Below, piece after piece: positions 1-9,163 of a stretch of DNA of 36,322 bases. Each line of letters begins with the position of its first letter. Within the stretch, counting starts at the first letter, position 1. The notes below the pieces were generated by a model. That model was not told the origin of the DNA. It ran no database searches and worked only from the letters and a program-made list of their open reading frames with translations. Both the position numbers and the translations under genes were made by a program. The DNA is from Bacillota bacterium (GTDB lineage: Bacteria; Bacillota_I; Bacilli_A; Izemoplasmatales; UBA1188), in NCBI GenBank assembly GCA_023410715.1, contig JAEYPN010000010.1, positions 1-36,322 of the forward strand. Direction: 5' to 3'.

Positions 1-30
1 GTGGAAAACCAATACTTAACAAAATAATAA

Positions 31-60
31 AAGCTGAAAGTACAATGGTACAATCAGCTT
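31..60 (-). terminator. Hairpin, possible minus-strand terminator
   Basis: Two nested stems are visible: AAGCTGA (31-37) with TCAGCTT (54-60), and an inner GTAC (40-43) with GTAC (48-51). Read on the minus strand, the hairpin is followed by a loose T-rich tail (TTTTATTATTTT). It could end transcription from the right, but a stronger hairpin at 147-184 lies nearer the DUF2785 gene. Confidence 0.4.
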
Positions 61-146
61 CATTATGATTACGTTTTTAAAACAATACACTTTTTTTATT
101 TATGTCCTTGACATAGGGTACACATTAGGCGTGCTTGTTATAATGC

Positions 147-184
147 AAAAATGAGGTGTCGTAATTAATGCGATACCTCATTTT
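147..184. terminator. Bidirectional terminator hairpin
   Basis: A 14-bp stem pairs AAAATGAGGTGTCG (147-160) with CGATACCTCATTTT (171-184), with one G-U position. Flanking A and T runs allow it to work in both directions. On the minus strand it lies 86 bp downstream of the DUF2785 stop codon, so it most likely ends that transcript and insulates whatever lies left of the window. Confidence 0.75.
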
Positions 185-269
185 AATGTTAATTATTTTA
201 CTATAATTATATACTATTTTCTAGCTTATTATTTAAAGCCATATAAAAATATGGAAACTCTTTACCCTT

Positions 270-1115
270 TTATTTAAAATATTTTAGTGTAGTATTATCT
301 ATTACAGCTTCAAGCTCATCTATAATATCCTTATCTATGTTTCTTCGTTTTAGTCTGAAGTACATTGATGTAAGGAAATTCTTTCGATTTACTCTTATCC
401 TCATGTCAATTTGGCCTACTCCTAATAACTCAATATTCTCAAAGCTTTTTATCCACTTGATAACATCATCATTACTTATAAGACCTCTTTCGAGTATGCT
501 CATAACTGCTGTAAGCATTCTTTCTTCTTCAAAGTTTACATAGGTATAATAATTTATAAGAAGCTTGTTTTTTAACACCTTTAGAAGCTCCAGAAGGTCT
601 TCTTCATCAAGCTCTATGCATTTTGAGAGCTCGCAAATTGCATCAGACGTATGTGCAGCAGAATGTGCCCATCCCTTTTCCTCATCATAGCCCCTAACAT
701 CCTTTTCTTCCATAGTATATCTTATGACTTCTTTATATACGTGTATTAGTTCTTCTCTTTTTAAAAGCTTGCTACCTGTATTGTTATGCCTGTAAAGAAT
801 ACATCCGATAACTAAAATAGTAAAAGCCCTATTAAAAACAGAATCATCTCCAATTGCTCCAATTCCATTAAACAAGTGTTCTTCACTAAGAGTAAGCTTT
901 AAAATTTCTCTTGTTTCATCATCTGTTAGATATCCCTCTATAATCATAATCCACAATAACTCTAAAATAAGCTCATCCCTTAGAACTGGATCTGTTGAAT
1001 CAATGTTTTTTAACATATCTAGTGCAAGTTCATATTTATTCGTTTCATCTGGAATCTTCCATTCACATTCTTTTAACTTTAATAGTTCTTTTTTTAAGTT
1101 ATCTTTGTTTCTCAC
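270..1115 (-). CDS. DUF2785 family protein
   Basis: A 281-residue soluble, helix-rich protein with no signal peptide or membrane segment. It carries the DUF2785 signature RGYDEEKGWAHSAAHTSD at about residues 140-157, where a conserved Gly-Trp-Ala-His is followed by a second His. Length fits the family, which occurs in Bacilli and has no established function; the alternating helices suggest a HEAT-like fold (inference). The start is GTG at 1115: an AAAGAGG ribosome site sits about 8 nt upstream, and the nearby ATG (1122) is in another frame and stops after seven codons. The gene stands alone, with a terminator-type hairpin downstream. The family call is fairly sure; the function is unknown. 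Confidence 0.85.
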   Translation of the reverse strand: MRNKDNLKKELLKLKECEWKIPDETNKYELALDMLKNIDSTDPVLRDELILELLWIMIIEGYLTDDETREILKLTLSEEHLFNGIGAIGDDSVFNRAFTILVIGCILYRHNNTGSKLLKREELIHVYKEVIRYTMEEKDVRGYDEEKGWAHSAAHTSDAICELSKCIELDEEDLLELLKVLKNKLLINYYTYVNFEEERMLTAVMSILERGLISNDDVIKWIKSFENIELLGVGQIDMRIRVNRKNFLTSMYFRLKRRNIDKDIIDELEAVIDNTTLKYFK

Positions 1116-1454
1116 TACGCATACCTCTTTATGTAAATTTTAATTCTTAATTTCGTATATTGTTAATAGGATGATAATTCTTATAAAAATGATTTATTGT
1201 CAGTAATTGAATTTTGTTTAAATACGGAAGACAAATAAATGCTTACAAGATTATCAAAGTCGCGGTTATTTTAACTTGCAACATGGTATATTGTCGAGTC
1301 ATAAGCTGTCATGGTATTTAAAAATGTCAACATCAAACCTTTAATAATTTAGTTCTTCTCTAATTAAATTATTTTATTTAATAAGATAATTATATCATAA
1401 ATCCTTATTTCCATTATTTATAAGATATAAAACATAAGTAATCATGTTTCAATT
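1116..1454. other. Intergenic stretch, no gene seen
   Basis: About 340 bp of very AT-rich DNA between the DUF2785 gene and the ABC exporter operon. No reading frame of credible composition is visible. A TATAAT-like box on the minus strand near 1390 could belong to the DUF2785 promoter, but I found no convincing -35 partner. Confidence 0.5.
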
Positions 1455-3479
1455 TTAGACTGATATTTTAACCTGTGAACGATAAATATTGGCATATGTG
1501 CCGTTTTTTTCAAGTAGTTCAATATGGGTTCCTTCTTCAACCTTTTCACCACTCGCTAAAACGACAATCTTATCAGCGTTTTTAATTGTTGATAAACGAT
1601 GGGCAATAATAATTAAAGTTCGGTTTTTCTTAACAACTTCTAAGCATTTTTGAATCATTGTTTCTGTTTCTGTGTCAATGTTCGCAGTTGCTTCATCCAT
1701 AACTAAGATAGCTTTATCATGAATAATGGCTCTAGCAAAGGAAATAATTTGTTTTTCACCTACTGAAAAGTTATTACCAGAACGTGATACATCCTGATTA
1801 ATGCCTTTTTCTAGTTTATCGATAATTGGTCCACCACCAATTTCTCTTAAAACCCTCTCAACCTCTTCATCAGTAACATCATCTAGTCCAAACCTAATAT
1901 TGTCCGCAATGGTTCCTTTAAACAAAACAGGATCTTGTAAAATAATACCGACATTTTGCCTATAAGTTCTTTTACTATATGTAGTAATATCAACATCATC
2001 AACAAAAATTTCTCCCATGTCTTCTTCTTTAATATCATAAAATCTTAAAAGTAAACTCATTAAGGTTGATTTCCCGCTTCCAGTATGGCCAACAACTCCA
2101 ACCATTTCATGTGGTTTAATATGTAGGTCAATTCCTTTTAAAACAAAGTTTCCTGGATTATATTGAAACCAAACATTATTAAAATCAATTTTTCCTTCGC
2201 TTCTTTTAATTTCTGCTTTAGTAAAGTCTTCTTTATCACCATCAATAATTTTAAAAATTCTTTCAGTACGAACTATTGAGTGTTCAAATGTACTTGCTTG
2301 TTGGAATAATGTTGAAACTGGGTCAACAAGTCTTGTTAAATATTCGTTATATGCATAAATAATTCCAGCAGTAACTATCACATTGGGAAGATTTAAATCA
2401 GCTAAGCCAAAATACAAAATAATAACAGCAGTGATCAATCCTCTAACAAAATGAATCATATTCCAGCCTAAACCAATATGTAACTTTACTTCTTTAAGTT
2501 GTAAACCCATAAAATCTTCATTTAACTTATTAAAGTTATCGGCTGTTTGTTTTTTATAGTTAAATATCTGTAAAATTGAAATCCCATTAATAATTTCATT
2601 TAAAGAGGCGGTAATTAAAGAGTTAAGTTCGTTAACTTTAGATGCTATTTCTTTTAAAACTTTTATAAAGTATTTGATCCAAATATAAATGATTGGATAA
2701 GCTAAAAGTGTAAAGAGCGCAAGTTTCCAGTCCAAAATAAACATTCCAATATAAGAGAAAATAACAGATAACGATGCGTTAAATACTAAGTTGATAATCG
2801 TTGAAAATAACCCCATTAAGCCATTTACGTCCCCAATAACCCTATTTGCAATTTTTCCTGCTGGTTCTGATTCATAATAAGTAATTGGCATTTGTTCTAG
2901 TGACTTTAAGGCATCAACACGTGCATCTCTTACAATGTTAACATTGATCATCATCGCACTTATACGCTGGATATATGAAAATACTGTTGATAAAAGAATA
3001 CGAATAAACAATAAACAAATTAAGATAATAAGTGGTTTAACTGAAGGCTTATAGAAAGTACTAACATCCGTATTTTTTAGCCTTAAAACATCATATGTAT
3101 AGCTGCTTCCATCTTTCGTCTTAACCATTAAAACATTATCAGTAACTTTTTTAGTTCCTTCTTTTATTTCATCTTCATAAAAATAAAAGGCTCCGCGATA
3201 CTGAAATAATGATACCTGTTTTCCTTTAATTTCAGATTCATTAAAATACTTCCCTTGTTTATAAAACTTATTATTATACTCAATGGTATATTCATCACTA
3301 TTACTTATAACTTCATACCATGGTTCTTCAACACCAACTAAATAATTATCTAATATTTCTTTGACAATAAAGGGACTAACAAGTAAAAGAACTTGACAAA
3401 TTAAAAGCGAACTAATGGTAAAAAACAATAACTTTTTATAACGTCTAATATAACGCCATACTTTTTTAAATGTTTGCAT
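1455..3479 (-). CDS. Heterodimeric ABC exporter subunit, BmrD/YheH-like
   Basis: A fused membrane-ATPase half-transporter of 674 residues, almost the same length as Bacillus subtilis BmrD/YheH (673). TM1 (about 18-40) is followed by an inserted extracytoplasmic segment at about 52-147, as known for BmrD, then the remaining five helices to about 375. The nucleotide-binding domain has Walker A GHTGSGKST (464-472), an unusual signature FSVGEKQ (571-577) in place of LSGGQ, and Walker B ILVMDE with catalytic Glu596. A degenerate signature here plus an Asp in the partner is the expected asymmetry of a BmrCD-type pair with one active ATP site. The first base of its ATG overlaps the partner's stop codon, so the two are co-translated. 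Likely role: drug or lipid export at the plasma membrane; the substrate is not predictable. Confidence 0.9.
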   Translation of the reverse strand: MQTFKKVWRYIRRYKKLLFFTISSLLICQVLLLVSPFIVKEILDNYLVGVEEPWYEVISNSDEYTIEYNNKFYKQGKYFNESEIKGKQVSLFQYRGAFYFYEDEIKEGTKKVTDNVLMVKTKDGSSYTYDVLRLKNTDVSTFYKPSVKPLIILICLLFIRILLSTVFSYIQRISAMMINVNIVRDARVDALKSLEQMPITYYESEPAGKIANRVIGDVNGLMGLFSTIINLVFNASLSVIFSYIGMFILDWKLALFTLLAYPIIYIWIKYFIKVLKEIASKVNELNSLITASLNEIINGISILQIFNYKKQTADNFNKLNEDFMGLQLKEVKLHIGLGWNMIHFVRGLITAVIILYFGLADLNLPNVIVTAGIIYAYNEYLTRLVDPVSTLFQQASTFEHSIVRTERIFKIIDGDKEDFTKAEIKRSEGKIDFNNVWFQYNPGNFVLKGIDLHIKPHEMVGVVGHTGSGKSTLMSLLLRFYDIKEEDMGEIFVDDVDITTYSKRTYRQNVGIILQDPVLFKGTIADNIRFGLDDVTDEEVERVLREIGGGPIIDKLEKGINQDVSRSGNNFSVGEKQIISFARAIIHDKAILVMDEATANIDTETETMIQKCLEVVKKNRTLIIIAHRLSTIKNADKIVVLASGEKVEEGTHIELLEKNGTYANIYRSQVKISV

Positions 3480-5224
3480 TAGTTATTCCCCCTATTAAAG
3501 TCAGTCTGAATAATATATTGGCGTTTATAAAATCCGTCAATTTTTAACAATTCTTCATGTGTACCAATCGCCGTGATTGTTCCATTTTCTAAAACAATTA
3601 TCTTATCAGCCTTTTGAATAGCTGAAAACCGATGTGCTACAATAATATTTGTCTTGCCTTTTCTATTTTCATTTAAATGACTGATGATTGTCTCTTCCGT
3701 CTTAGCATCAACTGCAGAAAGTGAATCATCTAAAATTAAAATCTCTGGATTTCTAACCAGGGCTCTTGCAATTGATAACCGCTGTTTTTGGCCTCCTGAA
3801 AGGGCTGAACCTTGTTCGCCTACATTAGTCTTAAGACCATCATTTAAATAAGCAATATCTTTAGTAAAGTCCGCTAACTGAATAGCTTTTTGAACATCGG
3901 TATCCACTGCATTTGGCTTACCAACTAATATATTTTCTTCAACAGGTTTTTTAAATAACATATGTGATTGAGGAACATAACCAACTAAATTACGTATTTC
4001 ATCAGTTTTAAATTTTTCAATTGGTTCATCATCAATATAAATATCGCCTGATGTAACATTAAATTCTCTAAGTAACTGTCTAATTAATGTCGATTTACCA
4101 GCCCCTGTTGGACCAACAACTCCAATTGTTTCACCTTTATTAATGGTAAAATCAATGTTCTTTAAAACTGGTTCTTTATCAAATGGATATTTAAATGTTA
4201 CATTTCTATATTCAATTTTAGAGAAATCAATAATATCTTTAGATTCATCTTCATCACGTACATCTGGAATTTTTTCCAAGATCTCAAAATGACGATCGGC
4301 AGAAACAGCGGCATTAGAAGCTGTGTTCATAATATTACTCAAACTGATAATCGGCCCAGATAACATTCCAATATATATGACAAAAGTTATTAATTCACCT
4401 GCAGTTATTTCATTCGTTATAACAAAATATGTCCCAAATGCAAAAGCCAAAAAGTAACTAATACTATAAATTACATCAAATAATGGCACAAACCAATTCT
4501 CAAATTTAACAATTTTTCTCCATGACTCAATGTCCGCATTAATTGATTTATAAACCTTTTTTAAGTCGTTTTCTTCTTCAACATACGCTCTTATTACTTT
4601 AACACCTTCAACTGTTTCTAAGACCTTTTCTGTCATCTCTGAATAAATTTCTCTGTGTCTTCTATAATATCTTCTCTTCCTCATTCTAATTTGATTTAAA
4701 GCTAATAAACCAATAGGTAAGATTGATGCACTTATTAAAGAAAGCTTCCAGGAAATGGTTGTAAACATCATAAAAAGCGCAAAAATTAATACACCGCCTT
4801 GATAGATAACTTCCTGTAAAACTGTCGTCATTGATTGGGTTATTGAATCAAGGTCATTAGTAACCCTGGCAATAAGATCACCTTTGGTATATTCCTCATA
4901 GAGCTTTGAATCCATTTCAAATAAATGATTTAAATAGTTTTTTCTTAAAGTATAAGATAAATATAAACCCTCTTTATTAATCAAATAATGATAAGCATAG
5001 TTAAATACATATCTGAATACATAAATAAGAACAAATACCCCTACTAAATAAAGTAAGCTTGCAAGGGTTAATTCATGTGCCGCTACAGTATCAATTACTA
5101 AGCCTAAAAATTTAGCAGGAATAACAGTTAAAAATGATAATAAAACAAGGAGAATAAGCATAACCACATATTTTTTCCATTCCTGTTTAAAAAACCAGGC
5201 CATTTTTTTATAAAGTTTAATCAT
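3479..5224 (-). CDS. Heterodimeric ABC exporter subunit, BmrC/YheI-like
   Basis: A 581-residue half-transporter, close to B. subtilis BmrC/YheI (585). Six membrane helices (about 15-305) precede a nucleotide-binding domain with Walker A GPTGAGKST (371-379), canonical LSGGQ (475-479) and Walker B ILILDD, where the catalytic glutamate position is Asp500. That replacement marks the non-hydrolysing site of asymmetric heterodimers; together with the partner's intact Glu596 it predicts one active ATP site formed by this signature and the partner's Walker motifs. Its ATG overlaps the stop of the upstream U32 gene as ATGA, so the operon order is U32, BmrC-like, BmrD-like. The two ABC subunits are confidently a pair; the link to the U32 gene is positional only. 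Confidence 0.9.
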   Translation of the reverse strand: MIKLYKKMAWFFKQEWKKYVVMLILLVLLSFLTVIPAKFLGLVIDTVAAHELTLASLLYLVGVFVLIYVFRYVFNYAYHYLINKEGLYLSYTLRKNYLNHLFEMDSKLYEEYTKGDLIARVTNDLDSITQSMTTVLQEVIYQGGVLIFALFMMFTTISWKLSLISASILPIGLLALNQIRMRKRRYYRRHREIYSEMTEKVLETVEGVKVIRAYVEEENDLKKVYKSINADIESWRKIVKFENWFVPLFDVIYSISYFLAFAFGTYFVITNEITAGELITFVIYIGMLSGPIISLSNIMNTASNAAVSADRHFEILEKIPDVRDEDESKDIIDFSKIEYRNVTFKYPFDKEPVLKNIDFTINKGETIGVVGPTGAGKSTLIRQLLREFNVTSGDIYIDDEPIEKFKTDEIRNLVGYVPQSHMLFKKPVEENILVGKPNAVDTDVQKAIQLADFTKDIAYLNDGLKTNVGEQGSALSGGQKQRLSIARALVRNPEILILDDSLSAVDAKTEETIISHLNENRKGKTNIIVAHRFSAIQKADKIIVLENGTITAIGTHEELLKIDGFYKRQYIIQTDFNRGNN

Positions 5225-7446
5225 CTGTTAAAACCTCCATAGGTATAATTGCTTCCAATTAAATCATAAGCCTCATTTTTTTGAGCCTTTTGAAACTCAC
5301 TAATAATAATCTTTGTTTCCTCATATCCTTCAGTTACAAAAGAAAGATTTAATGAGTTAACACCAAGTTTATACAATACATTGACATAATCAATCAAGTT
5401 TAAAACCTTGGAATTCAAAAGATAAGCATTACATAATTTATCTGTTTTAATTGGAAATAAATAATCCTTTCTATCTGATAAATAAAAGTCTTTCTTCTTA
5501 CATTCATTACAGTAAAGACCCTTTTTACTGATTGGACAATGTTTCATCACCATAAGTTCTGCTCTTCCATAAACCATAAGTTCTAAATTAGGTGTGTAAT
5601 GAAAGGTGTTCTTCATTTCATAAATAATCTTTTCAATTTCCATTTTGTTAAGTTCTAAAGACAAACTCACTCTTTTAACACCTAAACTATGTAATAAATT
5701 AACCGTATAGGCATTATTAACGTTTAAATAAGGTAGTGTCACAATGTTCTTATTACTCAATAGTTCACTAGTTTCATTAACAGCGATGAAGTCAGATTTC
5801 ACATCTTCGTTAGTTATAATCCGCCCAACTTTTTTTCTAACTCTTGTGTCGTTATAATCACCTTGATAATATACTTCTTCGATACCTAAGTCTAAAGCCG
5901 CCTTGACTTGATCTAAAGTAAATGCCTCAACAGTTAGCATTCTTTCATCTTGTTTTATGTCTAAAGGTTTATAACTTATTGAATATATTTTTCTATTTAT
6001 TTTTAAGACTTCTTCATAATAATTATTTATTGCTATTCTTCTAAGCTCATTTAATACTTTGATGGGAACGAATAAAAAATCATCCATTTCAATATTTATA
6101 TTCTTAACCTCGTATGGCGTATCCCCAAACTTAATAATTTGTTTTTTTACATCATCTATTGTTGAGGCAATATTTTTCGCTTTTTCTAAAGGATAATCAT
6201 AATAAACTTTGCATCCATTAATTGCCATTTCTAGGCTTTTACCGTACTTAATATAAACATCTACATCAACAGGTATTTTTATATTTTCTTCAATATGATT
6301 ATTTATCTCTTTAAGTTGAACATAGCTTGAAGTTAAAACAACATCACTACTGACTTCAACTCTTTCTTTTGATTTCACAATAACAACATCATCTTTAAAA
6401 GCTTCTTCAACCTTCTTATTATCTTTTTTCATTTCATCAATAGTAAAACCATAATCATTTTTACCAATAATTCTAATGCCATCAAGTCTATGAAGCGGAG
6501 CTATAAGCTTAATTTTTACATCATTTCCACTTACGCTAATAACTTTACCAATCTTAACCCCAAGGTTATTGGGCCTATAGGTATTTGCAATATTAATTGG
6601 TTGTTCATTAAATAAATAACCCTTGGTAAATTCTCTATTAAACATTGTCTTTAGTTCTTGTTTAACCTGATCAAAATCAGTTATTTTTTTATTTAGTGCA
6701 TCGCGATAAATTTTAGTTACTAAATAAACATATTCTGGTCTTTTCATTCTTCCTTCAATTTTTAAAGAATCAACGTAAGGTAAAAGCTCATCTAAATAAT
6801 CTAAGGTCATTAAATCCTTAGTTGAAAGCAAATAACCTTCCTTATCATCTAACTTATACATCATTCGACAAGGCTGAGCACATTCACCTTTATTACCGCT
6901 TCTATTATAGATTAAAGAAGAAAATAAACATTCACCACTATATGACATACATAAAGCGCCGTGAATAAATACTTCAAGTTCAATATCTACTTCTTTTTTA
7001 ATTCTTTTAATTACATCAATTGATGTTTCTCTTGCAAGTATTACTCTTTTAACACCTAAGCTCTTTAAAAATTTAACATGGGCAACCTCATGGGCATTAA
7101 CCTGCGTTGAAGCATGAATTGCCATATCTTTATAACGTTCAACAAAAAAAGAAATAGCGCCCAAATCTTGAACAATAAAGGCATCCACTCCGTTTAAATA
7201 TAAGGTATCACAATCTTTTATTAAATCTGTCATATTATTAATTAAGGTATTGACGGTTACATAAACCTTAACATTTCTTAAATGAGCATATTTCACTAGT
7301 TCAATTATTTCATCAACATCAAAATTGGCGGAATAAGCCCTCGCTCCATATTTTTTCATTCCTAAATAAACGGCATTACATGACGCGTTAATAGCCGCAT
7401 AAAATGAACGTAATTCTCCTGCTGGAGCTAGTAATTCTATGCTCAT
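5221..7446 (-). CDS. U32 family protein (RlhA/TrhP-like RNA hydroxylase type)
   Basis: A 741-residue protein of the long U32 type with a C-terminal extension. The N-terminal barrel contains the family hallmark FIHGALCMSYSG with four conserved cysteines at 166, 173, 189 and 193. In characterised relatives (E. coli RlhA, TrhP, UbiU) these bind an iron-sulfur cluster, and the enzymes hydroxylate 23S rRNA, tRNA or ubiquinone precursors rather than acting as proteases. A second Cys-rich patch (HCPISKKGLYCNECKK) lies in the C-terminal third, in the YGRAELMVMKHCP region typical of the long form. The stop is TGA, overlapping the start of the next gene. A GAGG ribosome site precedes the ATG. RNA hydroxylation is the best guess; the old 'collagenase/peptidase' label is probably misleading. 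Confidence 0.85.
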   Translation of the reverse strand: MSIELLAPAGELRSFYAAINASCNAVYLGMKKYGARAYSANFDVDEIIELVKYAHLRNVKVYVTVNTLINNMTDLIKDCDTLYLNGVDAFIVQDLGAISFFVERYKDMAIHASTQVNAHEVAHVKFLKSLGVKRVILARETSIDVIKRIKKEVDIELEVFIHGALCMSYSGECLFSSLIYNRSGNKGECAQPCRMMYKLDDKEGYLLSTKDLMTLDYLDELLPYVDSLKIEGRMKRPEYVYLVTKIYRDALNKKITDFDQVKQELKTMFNREFTKGYLFNEQPINIANTYRPNNLGVKIGKVISVSGNDVKIKLIAPLHRLDGIRIIGKNDYGFTIDEMKKDNKKVEEAFKDDVVIVKSKERVEVSSDVVLTSSYVQLKEINNHIEENIKIPVDVDVYIKYGKSLEMAINGCKVYYDYPLEKAKNIASTIDDVKKQIIKFGDTPYEVKNINIEMDDFLFVPIKVLNELRRIAINNYYEEVLKINRKIYSISYKPLDIKQDERMLTVEAFTLDQVKAALDLGIEEVYYQGDYNDTRVRKKVGRIITNEDVKSDFIAVNETSELLSNKNIVTLPYLNVNNAYTVNLLHSLGVKRVSLSLELNKMEIEKIIYEMKNTFHYTPNLELMVYGRAELMVMKHCPISKKGLYCNECKKKDFYLSDRKDYLFPIKTDKLCNAYLLNSKVLNLIDYVNVLYKLGVNSLNLSFVTEGYEETKIIISEFQKAQKNEAYDLIGSNYTYGGFNR

Positions 7447-7572
7447 AAATCCACCTCTTTTTTAGTACAATATAATTATATTTTATTAAATATAATTGTC
7501 AAGCAAAAGTCCCATAAAAACAGTTTATTCTGGTAAAATCTAGTTACTACTTTTTTTTATAGATTTAAGTCT

Positions 7573-8124
7573 TTAATTATTTTCAATTAATTGCTTATCC
7601 GTTATTACCAAATCCATCTTTACATCATTTTTACTTGCAGGAATTAAAGTAGTAATTTGTTCATCAAAACAAATCCCTACCTTAAGATTCTTATAATCTT
7701 TTAAGTATCTATCATAATAGCCTTTGCCAAAACCAAGCCTATTTAATTTTTTATCAAACGAGATTCCTGGAATAATCATTAAATTAATTTCTTCTTTAAA
7801 AACTTTATCTAAAGCATTTGGTTCTAAAATACCAAAACTATTATGACATTTTAAATCACTTAAATCTTTTATTTCATAAAAATCTAGATCTTGATTGTTT
7901 AAAACCTTTGGAAGGCAAATTCTTTTATGATCATTTAAAGCCTTTAGAATAAAATCCTTTGTATTTACTTCATCTTTAAGACTACTATAAACCGCAATTA
8001 ATTTGGCATTTTTATAAAATTCAAAAGTGGATATTCTACTTGTAATTATTAAGGATTTTTCATCCTTACTTTCAACTTCTTTTCTTAATTTTAAATACTT
8101 AATCCGCAATTCACCTTTATCCAT
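7573..8124 (-). CDS. 5-formyltetrahydrofolate cyclo-ligase
   Basis: A 183-residue cytosolic enzyme that converts 5-formyl-THF to 5,10-methenyl-THF using ATP, recycling the stored folate. The family motif GFGKGYYDRYL is present at about 132-142, and the N-terminal MDKGELRIKYLKLRKEV basic helix with the RISTFEFYKNAKLIAVYSS segment matches the FAU1/YgfA/YqgN family in order and length. The gene is divergent from the Mrp gene and about 125 bp downstream of the U32 gene start. It appears monocistronic. Confidence is high from the motif and size. Confidence 0.9.
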   Translation of the reverse strand: MDKGELRIKYLKLRKEVESKDEKSLIITSRISTFEFYKNAKLIAVYSSLKDEVNTKDFILKALNDHKRICLPKVLNNQDLDFYEIKDLSDLKCHNSFGILEPNALDKVFKEEINLMIIPGISFDKKLNRLGFGKGYYDRYLKDYKNLKVGICFDEQITTLIPASKNDVKMDLVITDKQLIENN

Positions 8125-8180
8125 AAGATCACTCCCTTCTAATTATAACATAGATATTTCAAACACATAATAATTATGGT

Positions 8181-8209
8181 TTGCTTTATTTTTTTTAAAA
8201 TGATATAAT
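8181..8209 (+). promoter_or_regulatory. Sigma-A type promoter of the Mrp gene
   Basis: The -35 box TTGCTT (8181-8186) and -10 box TATAAT (8204-8209) are separated by exactly 17 bp. They lie 24 bp upstream of the chosen ATG. Confidence 0.75.
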
Positions 8210-8233
8210 TAACGCGTGAAAGAAGGTATTAAA

Positions 8234-9040
8234 ATGAGTAACTGCGATCATAACTGTGATGCATGTAAAAGTAAATGTGATCAAGACACAAGTCTAAAAG
8301 CACCTCTAAATCCTAATTCAAACATAAAAAAAGTTATTGCGGTCGTGAGTGGTAAAGGTGGCGTTGGTAAATCGTTAGTAACTGGTTTACTAGCTGTATC
8401 TTTAAATAGACTAGGTAATAAAGTGGGAATTATTGATGCGGATATTACTGGCCCTTCAATTCCTAAAATGTTTGGGGTTAAAGGTAAATTATATCAAAAT
8501 GATAAAGGAATTATCCCTTTAGAATCGGAAAATAAAATTAAAATGATTTCTGCGAATTTTATTTTAGAACATGATAACGATCCAATTGTATGGCGAAGTC
8601 CACTAATATCTGGATTAGTTAAACAGTTCTGGAGTAATGTCCACTGGGGCGATATTGATTATATGTTAGTTGACTGTCCACCAGGAACAGGAGATGTCCC
8701 ATTAACTGTGTTTCAATCATTAAACGTTGATGGAATTGTTATTGTGACAAGCCCTCAAGAATTAGTTTCAGTCATCGTCGAAAAAGCGATTAAGATGGCA
8801 CAGATGATGAATGTTCCAATTATTGGGATTGTTGAAAACATGAGTTATGTAGAATGTCCAAAATGTAATGAAATAATTTATCCATTTGGCAATAGTAAGA
8901 TTGAAAACGTTGCAAAGAAATTTAATACAACACTTTTAACAAGACTTCCAATTAATCCCAATATTGCATCATCTTGTGATAATGGTAAAATAGAGGATTT
9001 ACAGTTCAATTATTTCGATTCATTTATTAATAAATTATAA
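8234..9040 (+). CDS. Mrp/ApbC family P-loop Fe-S cluster carrier
   Basis: A 268-residue ParA-like ATPase. ATG at 8234 is preferred over the in-frame GTG at 8216 because AGAAGG sits 7 nt before the ATG. The deviant Walker A VSGKGGVGKS is near residue 39, and the C-terminal CPKC motif (VECPKCNEI) is the cluster-bridging CxxC of the Mrp/Nbp35 family. The N-terminus carries four further cysteines at 4, 8, 11 and 15 (CX3CX2CX3C), giving an extra putative metal or cluster site. This replaces the DUF59 domain found in many bacterial Mrp proteins. Likely role: scaffold or carrier delivering 4Fe-4S clusters, possibly to the U32 and ferredoxin-type proteins nearby (inference). It is monocistronic, with its own promoter and downstream hairpin. 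Confidence 0.9.
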   Translation: MSNCDHNCDACKSKCDQDTSLKAPLNPNSNIKKVIAVVSGKGGVGKSLVTGLLAVSLNRLGNKVGIIDADITGPSIPKMFGVKGKLYQNDKGIIPLESENKIKMISANFILEHDNDPIVWRSPLISGLVKQFWSNVHWGDIDYMLVDCPPGTGDVPLTVFQSLNVDGIVIVTSPQELVSVIVEKAIKMAQMMNVPIIGIVENMSYVECPKCNEIIYPFGNSKIENVAKKFNTTLLTRLPINPNIASSCDNGKIEDLQFNYFDSFINKL

Positions 9041-9105
9041 AAAATAACTTCTAAACTGTTTAATAAGTTAATTATTAAAACTTTTTGGAAGTTTTTTATT
9101 TTTTG
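9041..9105 (+). terminator. Terminator downstream of the Mrp gene
   Basis: AACTTCTAA just after the stop codon pairs imperfectly with TTGGAAGTT near 9085-9095, followed by TTTTATTTTTT. This is a plausible intrinsic terminator with a long AT-rich loop. Confidence 0.55.
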
Positions 9106-9163
9106 CTGGTTTAATAAAGGATAATTAAGCACATAATAAATTTATAAATAGGAGGAATTTATT

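Noticed and set aside
108..144. TTGACA (108-113) and TATAAT (139-144) near the left edge as a promoter
   Set aside because: The spacer is 25 bp, far outside the 16-18 bp range, and no plus-strand gene follows.
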